Shown piece by piece: positions 55,540 through 63,357 of a stretch of DNA of 64,000 nt. The stretch covers positions 62,001 through 126,000 of the forward strand of contig VGRF01000003.1 of assembly GCA_016875395.1 (NCBI GenBank), given 5' to 3'. This DNA is from Deltaproteobacteria bacterium. Its GTDB lineage: Bacteria > Myxococcota_A > UBA9160 > UBA6930. Within the stretch, counting starts at the first letter, position 1, and each line of letters opens with the position of its first letter. The position numbers were made by a program, and so were the translations under genes. Below the pieces are notes generated by a model. It saw nothing but the letters and a program-made list of their open reading frames with translations, had not been told where the DNA came from and made no database searches.

Positions 55540-56930
55540 GGCTGCATCCACTTGTCGAGCGTCAGGTGGAAGCGGCGGATGCGCACTTCCTGATAATTCC
55601 CGAGCGTCTGCCCCTTCTTGCGCGCGGTCTTCGCGCCGTCGCGCTGCATGCGCAGGTTGCTCGTGTCCTGGTCGTACACGAACGCGAGGCCGGGATCGAA
55701 GCCGTGCACGGTCGTGTACGAGTCGTGCTCGCCGAGCTTCACCACGGGCGCCGGCGGCGGGCGCTCGCCGCTCGCCGGCAGCGGCGCGAGGAAGAGGATC
55801 TCGTGGATGCAGGTGTCGGGATCCATTCCGTTCGGGCGGAAGCGGTAGATCATCGGGAGGTTCACGCCGGGGAACAGGAACATGTTCGGGAAGAGGTGGT
55901 ACTCGATCGAGTCCATCAGCTCGCTCGCGCTGTAGCGCGAGAGGTCCGTGCGGAACTTCTCAGTGAGCCGCGCGCGCACCTTCTCCGCGATCAAGACGCG
56001 CGCCGTCGTGCCCTGCGCGAGGCGCTCCGCGCTCTTCTCATCCCACGCGCCCATCAGCTTCAGCATCTCTTCGTCGTCGGGCGGTCGGCGCAGATGCGGG
56101 CTCGGCGAGCCGATCGTGTGGATGAAGCGCGTCACGTTCTCGCCGAACACGTCGTACTGCGCGTTCGCGTCACCGGCGGTCCTCAGGCCCTCGGGATGCG
56201 TCGCGAGTACGTGGAAGGCCTCGACGAACGCTTCGAGGGTCATCTTCCAGTTCGCGGGAATGATCTTTTCGGTGTGCACCGCGACGTAGCGATCCTCGAG
56301 CGGCCACTTCGCGAAGTGCTCCGGCAGGACGCCGATCGCCTCGCGCAGCGGGCGCGCGTTCGGGTCGGGGTTGATGAACACGAAGCCGCCCCACGTCTCC
56401 ACCTTGGCTTCGTCGGGGCGGAAGGTCTTCTCATCGATGTGCGGAAAATCCCAGCGGCACGGGATTTCGCGCACGCTGCCGTCGAGGCGCCAGCTCATGC
56501 CGTGGAACGGACAGCGAAACTGCGAGCCGGTGTTGCCCGACGTGCCGGGCTGCTTCCACTGCATGCCGCGGTGCGGGCACGAGTTGTAGTAGGCCTTGAT
56601 CTCGTTCGGCGCCGAGCGCACGACCACGAAGGACCAGCGCCCGATGTCGTACACGACGTAGTCGCCGACGCGCGGGATGTGCTCCTCGCGGCAGGCCCAC
56701 TGCCACACGCGCGGCCATAACAAGTCCATCTCGCGCTCGAAGAACGCGCGCGACGTGTAGCGCTCGTACGAGATGTCCTCGTCGCCGAGGAACTGGTACG
56801 ACTCGGTCGTCAGCACGTCGGGCGCGCCGTCGCGGTCGGCGAGGATCAAGTCGCGCGTCGAGGGGCCGGGGCAGCGCGCCGCTCCGGGCGGAAGGGACGA
56901 GTCGGCAGGTCGCGTGAGGTCGTGGGCCAT
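55536..56930 (-). CDS. Rieske [2Fe-2S] ring-hydroxylating oxygenase, large subunit
   Basis: A 464-residue alpha-subunit. Cluster ligands are in NSCPHRG and CPFHGMSW. The mononuclear iron site is in LEAFVEAFHVLATH. It is larger than the other Rieske protein of the window, and its sequence (LLWPRVWQWACREEHIPRVGDY) points to a different subgroup. ATG 56930 begins MAHDLTRP; the frame extends further upstream but only as shadow sequence. It probably belongs to an operon with the VOC gene upstream and the NTF2 gene downstream. Confidence 0.93.
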   Translation of the reverse strand: MAHDLTRPADSSLPPGAARCPGPSTRDLILADRDGAPDVLTTESYQFLGDEDISYERYTSRAFFEREMDLLWPRVWQWACREEHIPRVGDYVVYDIGRWSFVVVRSAPNEIKAYYNSCPHRGMQWKQPGTSGNTGSQFRCPFHGMSWRLDGSVREIPCRWDFPHIDEKTFRPDEAKVETWGGFVFINPDPNARPLREAIGVLPEHFAKWPLEDRYVAVHTEKIIPANWKMTLEAFVEAFHVLATHPEGLRTAGDANAQYDVFGENVTRFIHTIGSPSPHLRRPPDDEEMLKLMGAWDEKSAERLAQGTTARVLIAEKVRARLTEKFRTDLSRYSASELMDSIEYHLFPNMFLFPGVNLPMIYRFRPNGMDPDTCIHEILFLAPLPASGERPPPAPVVKLGEHDSYTTVHGFDPGLAFVYDQDTSNLRMQRDGAKTARKKGQTLGNYQEVRIRRFHLTLDKWMQP

Positions 56931-56968
56931 GGCGCGAGCATAAGTCGGCGGCTCGCGTGGCCGCCCCT

Positions 56969-57655
56969 CTAGGCGTCCACCTTCACGGGCGGGTCCGTGA
57001 TGCTCATACGCTTCGAGAGCTCGTCGTCGTCCATCGCGGCGAGCTGCGCGTAGCCGGGCCAGCCGCGCGGCATGGGCTTGCTCGCGTCGAGCGCCGGCTG
57101 CGCGACGGGCTGCGCGGGGCGCGCGAACTTCGCGGGGCTGCGGAAGCGCGCGAGCTCGGCGGCGTCGATGCCCGCGAGCGCGACCACCTCGGGGTCGATC
57201 CAGGCGCGCCCGTCGATCGCGCGCTCCGAGGTGGAGAGCTCGAGCGAGAGATCCTCGGGGCCCGCGAAGTAGATCGAGTCGCACATGCCGTGATGGATCG
57301 GGCCGACCACCGTGACGCCGCGCGAGCGGATGCGATCGCGGAAGGCGAGCAGCTCGTCGTAGCTGCTCACGTTGAACGCGACGTGCTGCATCGCGCCGCC
57401 CGCGCAGTTGCCGCCGGGGCTCGCGGAGTGCGAGGCGCCGAGCGTGCGCGGGATCTTGGCGATCTCGGGCGTCTGCACGAACGCGAGATAGGAGTGGTCG
57501 TTCAGCTTCAGGAAGCCGTGCCACGCGCCGGGCACGCCGTGCATCCAGTAGAGCGCGACCAGCTCCATGCCGAGCACGTCGTTCATGAACGCGATCTGCT
57601 GCTTGATGTCCGCGGTCGCGATCGCCAGGTGATGAACGCCGTTCGGTCCCGTCAT
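56969..57655 (-). CDS. VOC family (extradiol-dioxygenase-like) protein
   Basis: A 228-residue VOC protein. GVHHLAIATADIKQQIAFMNDVLGM at the start supplies the first His; AMQHVAFNVSSYDELLAF the second half's His; and DLSLELSTS the Glu. That His-His-Glu pattern fits a metal enzyme such as an extradiol dioxygenase. A long C-terminal tail (about 65 residues) is unusual. GAAGGAG precedes ATG 57655. It starts the VOC-Rieske-NTF2 operon. Confidence 0.88.
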   Translation of the reverse strand: MTGPNGVHHLAIATADIKQQIAFMNDVLGMELVALYWMHGVPGAWHGFLKLNDHSYLAFVQTPEIAKIPRTLGASHSASPGGNCAGGAMQHVAFNVSSYDELLAFRDRIRSRGVTVVGPIHHGMCDSIYFAGPEDLSLELSTSERAIDGRAWIDPEVVALAGIDAAELARFRSPAKFARPAQPVAQPALDASKPMPRGWPGYAQLAAMDDDELSKRMSITDPPVKVDA

Positions 57656-57674
57656 GCGCTCTCCTTCGGCGGGT

Positions 57675-58652
57675 CTACGTGCCCACCCCCGACACGCTAC
57701 CGCGCCCTAGCAGCTGCCCCGTCGCGGTGATCAGCTCGACGCGCACGCGCCCTTCGCGCGCAGAGTCGATTCGCGCGCGCGACAGCTCGTCCCACACGCG
57801 GAAGCCGCCGCGGTGCGCCGTGATCTCGATCTCGCGCGTCGTTCGCAGCAGCTCGGCCCCGCGCTCCCAGCGCAGCGTGACGTCCACCGGCACCGACACC
57901 GGCGCCGCAACGCGCGCGATGGCGCGGACACCGAGCGCGCCCGGCTCGAAGGCGAGCGCGGCGAGCCGCAGCGGCGCCGGCGGCACGAGCAGCGGCGCCG
58001 CGAGCAGCAGCAGTGCGAGCGCGCCTGCGGGCAGCGCGCCGAGTAGGCGCGCCGTGCGCTCGGTCCCGCGCGGTAGGCCGACGGTCGCGAGCGCCGCGAG
58101 CAGTGCGAGCCCGAGCGCGAGCGGCTGCGCGAACGAGTACGGCACGCGCAGCGCGAGCGGCAGTAACAACTGCAGCGCGGCGTAGGCGACCGCGAAGAAG
58201 AACGTGGCGGCGAAGGCCGCGCTGCGGCGCAGCAGACGGTCGAACGTGAGGTCGAGGCACGCGAGCACGGCCAGCGCCGCGAGCGCTAGCGTGAACGCGA
58301 GATTCGGCGACGCGGGCGTGGTGGAGCGCACGTAGAACGGGAGCAGGAAGAACAGCGTCTGCTGGTAGAGCACGCGCGTCGCGTACGACGCCGCGCCGAC
58401 GCGCAGCGACTCGGGGCGCGCGTTCACGAGCGCGCTGCGGCAGAAGAAGAGCGTCGAGAGCCACGTCAGCGCGAGCAGCCCGAGCACCCACGCCGCGAAG
58501 TCGGGGCGCTCCTCCGCGAGCACGCCCACCAGCGCGCCCTGCGCGAGCGCCCACAGCGAGTGCGCGATCCAGAACGCGCGCGCATGCCGCTCGCGCAGCG
58601 CGCGGGCGCGCGTGCGCAGCGAGTACCAACGGCGCGAACCCGAGGGCGGCAT
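57675..58652 (-). CDS. Membrane protein, DUF5924/DUF2914-like
   Basis: A 325-residue protein with about seven transmembrane helices in the first 230 residues (for example FWIAHSLWALAQGALVGVLAE, YATRVLYQQTLFFLLPFYV) and a soluble C-terminal region (VDVTLRWERGAELLRTTREIEIT to GQLLGRGSVSV) that resembles DUF2914. The family's function is unknown. ATG 58652 is preferred over a frame to 58733 with an Arg/Pro-rich tail. It is 19 bases from the VOC gene start, so promoter sharing is possible. Confidence 0.8.
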   Translation of the reverse strand: MPPSGSRRWYSLRTRARALRERHARAFWIAHSLWALAQGALVGVLAEERPDFAAWVLGLLALTWLSTLFFCRSALVNARPESLRVGAASYATRVLYQQTLFFLLPFYVRSTTPASPNLAFTLALAALAVLACLDLTFDRLLRRSAAFAATFFFAVAYAALQLLLPLALRVPYSFAQPLALGLALLAALATVGLPRGTERTARLLGALPAGALALLLLAAPLLVPPAPLRLAALAFEPGALGVRAIARVAAPVSVPVDVTLRWERGAELLRTTREIEITAHRGGFRVWDELSRARIDSAREGRVRVELITATGQLLGRGSVSGVGT

Positions 58653-58821
58653 GCCGCGGACCCTAGGAACCCGACCCGGCGCGCGCGACCAATCCGGGCC
58701 TGGCACGAAACGACGATCCGTGCGAGGCCCCAAAACGTCGGCCCCGCGGCGTCGCGACCCCGCTCGCCTCCCCTATCGTGGCTCGCCCTCATCCCCGCGC
58801 AGCACGGAAGGAGCCGCCGTC

Positions 58822-59649
58822 ATGGAGTACACCGTCGTCCTCGTCGACACGCCGAAGCCCGGCGTGAATCGCATCACGCTGAACCGCCCCGAGAAGCGCA
58901 ACGCCCTCAACCACGCGCTGCGCGGTCAGATCCTCGACGCGCTCTACAAGGGCGACGCCGACCCCAGCGTGAAGGTGCAGATCGTGCGCGGCGCCGGGCA
59001 GAGCTTCTCCGCGGGCTACGACCTCGGCGGCGGCAACGAGGGCCAAGCGATGCCGTTCTACACCAGCGACAGCGACGGCCAGTGGCCGCGCCACGTCACC
59101 ACGGGCTGGATGGGCATCTGGGATCTCGGCAAGCCCGTGATCGCGCAGGTACACGGCTACTGCCTCGCCGGCGGCAGCGAGCTCGCGACCGGCTGCGACC
59201 TCGTCTACTGCGCCGAAGACGCGAAGATCGGCTACCCGGCCGTGCGCTTCGGCGTGCCGGACATGCACTTCCACCCGTGGCTCGTCGGCATGCGCATGGC
59301 GATGGAGATGATGGTCACGGGCGACTCGATCAGCGGCACAGAAGCCGCGCAGCTCGGCTGGGCGACGCGCGCGTTCCCCGCGGCGGAGCTCGATGCGCGG
59401 GTGCTCGAGATCGCCGAGCGCGTCACGCAGATTCCGCTCGACGTGCTGCAGCTGAACAAGCGCGTGGTGCACCGGCAGATGGAGATGATGGGCTTCCGCA
59501 CCGCGCTGCGCGTCGGCACCGAGCTGTGCGCGCTCGGCACGCACACGAAGACCCTGCAGGAGTTCGTGGGCAAAGCGCGCGGCGGGCTCACCCAGGCGCT
59601 GACCGAGCGCGACAAGAAGTTCGGGGACTACCGCGAGCGGGAGAAGTGA
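58822..59649 (+). CDS. Enoyl-CoA hydratase/isomerase family protein
   Basis: A 275-residue crotonase-fold protein. The first oxyanion segment is GAGQSFSAGYDLGGG and the second VHGYCLAGGSELATGCDL. Residues near MTV-type active-site Glu are replaced by FGVPDMHFHPWLVGM, so hydratase activity is not certain. GGAAGGAG precedes ATG 58822. Confidence 0.9.
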   Translation: MEYTVVLVDTPKPGVNRITLNRPEKRNALNHALRGQILDALYKGDADPSVKVQIVRGAGQSFSAGYDLGGGNEGQAMPFYTSDSDGQWPRHVTTGWMGIWDLGKPVIAQVHGYCLAGGSELATGCDLVYCAEDAKIGYPAVRFGVPDMHFHPWLVGMRMAMEMMVTGDSISGTEAAQLGWATRAFPAAELDARVLEIAERVTQIPLDVLQLNKRVVHRQMEMMGFRTALRVGTELCALGTHTKTLQEFVGKARGGLTQALTERDKKFGDYREREK

Positions 59650-59731
59650 TTAGGGCGCCGGGGCGCGGGGCGCGAATTGCGAGCCGCGCGGGCGCTCAGC
59701 CAGCGCCTTGCGCGTGATAGCGTGCGCGCCC

Positions 59732-60208
59732 ATGACCACCCCGCCGCGCCCGCTCCTGCTCGCCGCCCTCGCCTGCGTGTGGCTCGCCGCCGCCTGCGAG
59801 TCTGCGCCGCCTCCGGCGCCCGAACGCGTCGTAGCGCCGCCCGACGCGACCTCGATCGTCACACCTCCGCCCAAGGAGCTCTCGATCTGCCAGCGCGGCG
59901 CAAAGCCCACGAGTGGCGGCGACGCCGCCACGGTCGCCAGCTTCGAGGCGTTCTCGCAGATGTGGGTGAAGAAGATGCGCGACATCGCGAACGCGAAGGC
60001 GAGCGCGACTTCGCGCACGACCATCCGTGACACGTTCGAGATGGAGCTGCGCCCGACGAGCAGCGCGCAGGCGCCTTACGTCGGCGTGCTCACCTACTGC
60101 GAGATCGGGAACTCGTGCACCAGCCTCGCGCCGCACACGTGCAAGCCGAGAACGAGCACGGTGGTGAAGGAGATGTTCCGCTTCCAGGCGGGCAAGTGGG
60201 TGTACTAG
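59732..60208 (+). CDS. Putative lipoprotein
   Basis: A 158-residue protein with a lipoprotein signal peptide: basic start, LLLAALACVWLAAAC with the lipobox LAAAC and Cys24 to be lipidated. The mature part is Pro-rich at first (ESAPPPAPERVVAPP) and has several cysteines (SICQRG, YCEIGNSC, HTC). I do not recognise the family. ATG 59732 is used in preference to an upstream in-frame start at 59708. Confidence 0.75.
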   Translation: MTTPPRPLLLAALACVWLAAACESAPPPAPERVVAPPDATSIVTPPPKELSICQRGAKPTSGGDAATVASFEAFSQMWVKKMRDIANAKASATSRTTIRDTFEMELRPTSSAQAPYVGVLTYCEIGNSCTSLAPHTCKPRTSTVVKEMFRFQAGKWVY

Positions 60209-60330
60209 TGGGCTGGCGCGCGCGGTCTTGCTGCGCGAGGTGACTGACGAAGCGGCGGAACGCGCGCGGGCTTGGCGGCGTCCGCGCAGGCTGCCGTAGC
60301 GTCGCGCGATCCAATGAATCCGGAGGCCCC

Positions 60331-61389
60331 ATGCGTATCGGAATGGCCGCGATCTGTCAGAACCCGTTCGACGAGCGCAGCGACGCCGACGTCTACGTGA
60401 ACGAGTTGCGCCTCGCGTCGCTCGCGGAGCCGCTCGGCTTCGACTCGCTGTGGAGCGTCGAGCACCACTTCACCGACTACACGATGGTGCCCGACGTGCT
60501 GCAGTTCCTGTCGTACTTCGCGGGCCGCACGCAGCGCGTTCAGCTCGGCTCGATGGTGGTGGTGCTGCCGTGGCACGACCCGATGCGCGCCGCAGAGGAA
60601 ATCTCCCTAATCGATCACCTGTGCGGTGGGCGATACATCCTCGGCATCGGACGCGGCGCGGGGCGCGTCGAGTTCGAGGGCTTCCGCATCGACATGGGCG
60701 AGTCGCGCGAGCGCTTCGTCGAAGCCGCGCAGATCGTGCTCGGCGGCCTCGAGAGCGGGCACTGCGAGCTCGACGGCAAGTTCTACAAGCAGCCGAAGAA
60801 GGCGATTCGCCCAAAGCCGCTGCGCTCGTTCAAGGGCCGCACCTACGCCGCGGCCGTCTCTCCCGAGTCCGCGCGCATCATGGCCGAGCTCGGCATCGGG
60901 ATTCTCGTGATCCCGCAGAAGCCGTGGGACGTGATCGACGCCGAGCTCGCGATGTATCGAAAGATCTATCGCGAGGTGAACGGCGCCGACGCGCCGAAGC
61001 CGATCATCGCGGGCTGGGTGTTCTGCGACGCCGACGAGAAGCGCGCACGCGAGCAGGCCGTGCGCTGGATCGGCGGTTATTGGGAGAGCGCGCAGCGCCA
61101 CTACGAGTTCGGCGGCGAGCACTTCGCGAAGACCAAGGGCTACGAGTTCTACGCCGCGATGTCGGAGGCGCAGCGCATGTCCGCGAACCAGGCGACCGAG
61201 GCGTACCTCGATCTGCAGGTGTGGGGCACGCCCGCGATGTGCCTCGACCGCATCCGCAAGACCGGCGACCGCATGGGCAGCGAGCACTTCAGCTGCGTGT
61301 TCAGCTACGCGGGCATGCCCTACGCCGAGGCGGAGCGGAACCTGCGGCAGTTCGCGAGCGAGGTGATGCCGAAGCTGCAGCGGGAGTAG
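60331..61389 (+). CDS. Luciferase-like (LLM) flavin-dependent oxidoreductase
   Basis: A 352-residue luciferase-family TIM barrel. FDSLWSVEHHFTDY (the active-site His pair), LGSMVVVLPWHDPMRAAEEISLIDHL and GRYILGIGRGAGRVEFEGF are typical of the group of monooxygenases that use reduced FMN or F420. Substrate unknown. ATG 60331 has GGAGG a few bases upstream. The gene is convergent with the YcaQ-like gene, 7 bases away. Confidence 0.9.
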   Translation: MRIGMAAICQNPFDERSDADVYVNELRLASLAEPLGFDSLWSVEHHFTDYTMVPDVLQFLSYFAGRTQRVQLGSMVVVLPWHDPMRAAEEISLIDHLCGGRYILGIGRGAGRVEFEGFRIDMGESRERFVEAAQIVLGGLESGHCELDGKFYKQPKKAIRPKPLRSFKGRTYAAAVSPESARIMAELGIGILVIPQKPWDVIDAELAMYRKIYREVNGADAPKPIIAGWVFCDADEKRAREQAVRWIGGYWESAQRHYEFGGEHFAKTKGYEFYAAMSEAQRMSANQATEAYLDLQVWGTPAMCLDRIRKTGDRMGSEHFSCVFSYAGMPYAEAERNLRQFASEVMPKLQRE

Positions 61390-61396
61390 GCGCCGC

Positions 61397-62653
61397 CTAG
61401 CCGAGCAGCCCCGCCGCACGTCGCCTCACGTGCGCGCGCAGCTTCGCGGGCATCGCGCGCACATCGACGCGCTTCGCGCCGAACATGCGAGCGAACCTCG
61501 CGAGCCCCGCTGCGAGCGCGTCCGCGAACTCGGGCGTCGCGCGCACGCCGTCCTCGCGCCAGAAACCCTGCACCTGCAGCACCTCGCGCTCGCGATCCAT
61601 GCGCGGGTCGAGACGCGCGGCGAGGCGATCGCCCCAAAGGATGGGAAGCGTGTAGTAGCCCCAGCGCCGCTGGTGCGCGGGCTTGTAGACCTCCCACACG
61701 TAGTCGAAGTCGAACAGCGGCTTCGCGCGCCCGCGCGCCGTCGCGATCTCGAGCGGCGCGAGCAGCGTCATCTCCTCTTCCGTGCCGGCGCCCAACGGCT
61801 TCCACGCGAGCGGCACGCGGTCAGCCTCGAGCTCGCCTAGCAGCGGCAGCCACTCGGGCAGCGTCAGCCACCAATTGCGCGAGCCTTCGAGCCGAACGCG
61901 CGCGAGCTCGCCTCGCTCGATCGCGCGCGCGAGCGTCTTTGCGCCGCGCAGCCGCGCCGCCTCGCGCCCCGCGCGCTTCCACCAGTGCGTGCGCCACGAC
62001 TTCTCGGGCACGAGGCCGTGCAGCGCGACGACGTGGCGCGCGAAGAACGCCTCGGAAGCTGCGCGCGTCGCGGGCAGGTCGTGCTCGCGGGGCAGGACGC
62101 GCTCGCGCAGGTCGTACACGCGATCGAAGCCGGTCCGATCCGCGATCATCACCTCACCGAGCAGCCACAGGAGATGCAGCGCGACCGCCGTGTCCTTGCG
62201 ACCGCGGTAGTTCCACTCGCCGACGTGGTTGCCCTCGATCTCGCGGTTGGCGAGCGGACCGCGCTCGCGCAGAGCGCGCAGTGCGCTCCGCATCGCGCCA
62301 GGGTGCTTCGCGCGAAAGCTCGCGACGTAGGCGTGACTGCGCGCCGCGCGCATCTGCGGGCGCCAGAAGCGGAACGTCTCGATCGGATAGAGATGGAGCC
62401 AGCCGCCGTAGTCGAAGGCGCCGCGCTGCTCGTAGGCGACGCGCCGCAACAACTCGGGCACGTAGCCTTCGACGCGGCCGTAGAGCGCGATGTCCTGGCT
62501 GCGCGCTGCGACGTTCAGCGGATCGAGCTGAAGCGCGTGCATCTCGCGAAGCGCCGCCGCAACGCCCGCTTCGCCCGCGAAGCGCCGGCCGGGCCAGAGC
62601 CCCTGCGCGCCGAGCACGAAACGGCGGTGCGTCTGCTGAGAGACCGTGATCAC
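61397..62653 (-). CDS. Winged-helix DNA glycosylase-like protein (YcaQ/AlkX family)
   Basis: A 418-residue member of the HTH_42/YcaQ family. The catalytic region is ALQLDPLNVAARSQDIALYGR, where Q-x-D matches the motif of YcaQ-type interstrand-crosslink glycosylases. The fold of three winged helices fits the rest (GAFDYGGWLHLYPIE, WRTHWWKRAGREAARL). These enzymes open alkylated bases and crosslinks. GTG 62653 overlaps the upstream stop (GTGA). It may protect against reactive products, an inference. Confidence 0.85.
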   Translation of the reverse strand: MITVSQQTHRRFVLGAQGLWPGRRFAGEAGVAAALREMHALQLDPLNVAARSQDIALYGRVEGYVPELLRRVAYEQRGAFDYGGWLHLYPIETFRFWRPQMRAARSHAYVASFRAKHPGAMRSALRALRERGPLANREIEGNHVGEWNYRGRKDTAVALHLLWLLGEVMIADRTGFDRVYDLRERVLPREHDLPATRAASEAFFARHVVALHGLVPEKSWRTHWWKRAGREAARLRGAKTLARAIERGELARVRLEGSRNWWLTLPEWLPLLGELEADRVPLAWKPLGAGTEEEMTLLAPLEIATARGRAKPLFDFDYVWEVYKPAHQRRWGYYTLPILWGDRLAARLDPRMDREREVLQVQGFWREDGVRATPEFADALAAGLARFARMFGAKRVDVRAMPAKLRAHVRRRAAGLLG

Positions 62654-63330
62654 GCGAACTCCAGCACTCCGAAGTGCTGCGGCAGATGAAACTCCGCGGG
62701 CTCTGCGTACGTCGGCGCCCACGCGCTGAACTCGTCGGGCCCGCCGCGCGGGCGCTCGATGCGAAAGAAGTTCGCGCGCCAGCGCTCGCCCGCGCGCGGC
62801 GGCGCGGCTTCGAGTGACGCGAACGGGATCGCCCACTCGACGGACCAGCCTTCGTCCAAGTCGTCGCGCACGTCGAGCGTTCCCCGCACGCGCACGGCGC
62901 GCTCCCAGCCCGCGCACACCCAGTCGAGGTTGGTGCGCATCGTCGCGCGCGCGAGGTCGGGGCTGTCGATGATGCCTTCCCAGTAGGCGCCGCGCGGGCT
63001 CAACTCGAGCTCGAAGTAGCGGCGCACGTCGCCGTTCGGCGCGAGGAACGCCTCGCACACTTCCTCGTCGTACGGGCGCTCGTTGCGCCCGCGATAGCTG
63101 CCCCACACGTCGCGGTCGGCGCAGTCGAATGCGACGTAGAGCCTCACGCCGTCGTGGCACACGCGCAGCGCAGTCGGCTGCACGCTGCCGCGCGCGTTGC
63201 CGGGGTCGCGGCCGTGCGACGCGGCGAGCGGTGTCGGGGCGAGATGCGTCCACGGGGACTTGTTGAGGTCGCCGTCGATCGGGACTCTTGCCGCGATGCG
63301 CGGAACCCTGAGCAGCGGCAGTTGCGGCAC
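62650..63330 (-). CDS. Carbohydrate-binding family 9-like (CBM9/DOMON-like) protein
   Basis: A 226-residue beta-rich protein: RVPIDGDLNKSPW at the N terminus, DGVRLYVAFDCADRDVW, EAFLAPNGDVRRYFELELSPRGAYWEG and GWSVEWAIPF match the family-9-like carbohydrate-binding/endoxylanase-related domain. No signal peptide is visible. GTG 63330 has GGAGG six bases upstream; the frame continues further but only across the divergent gene. Translationally coupled to the YcaQ-like gene. Confidence 0.85.
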   Translation of the reverse strand: MPQLPLLRVPRIAARVPIDGDLNKSPWTHLAPTPLAASHGRDPGNARGSVQPTALRVCHDGVRLYVAFDCADRDVWGSYRGRNERPYDEEVCEAFLAPNGDVRRYFELELSPRGAYWEGIIDSPDLARATMRTNLDWVCAGWERAVRVRGTLDVRDDLDEGWSVEWAIPFASLEAAPPRAGERWRANFFRIERPRGGPDEFSAWAPTYAEPAEFHLPQHFGVLEFA

Positions 63331-63357
63331 GAGCGGCCTCCGGCGGCGAGTGCGCGC

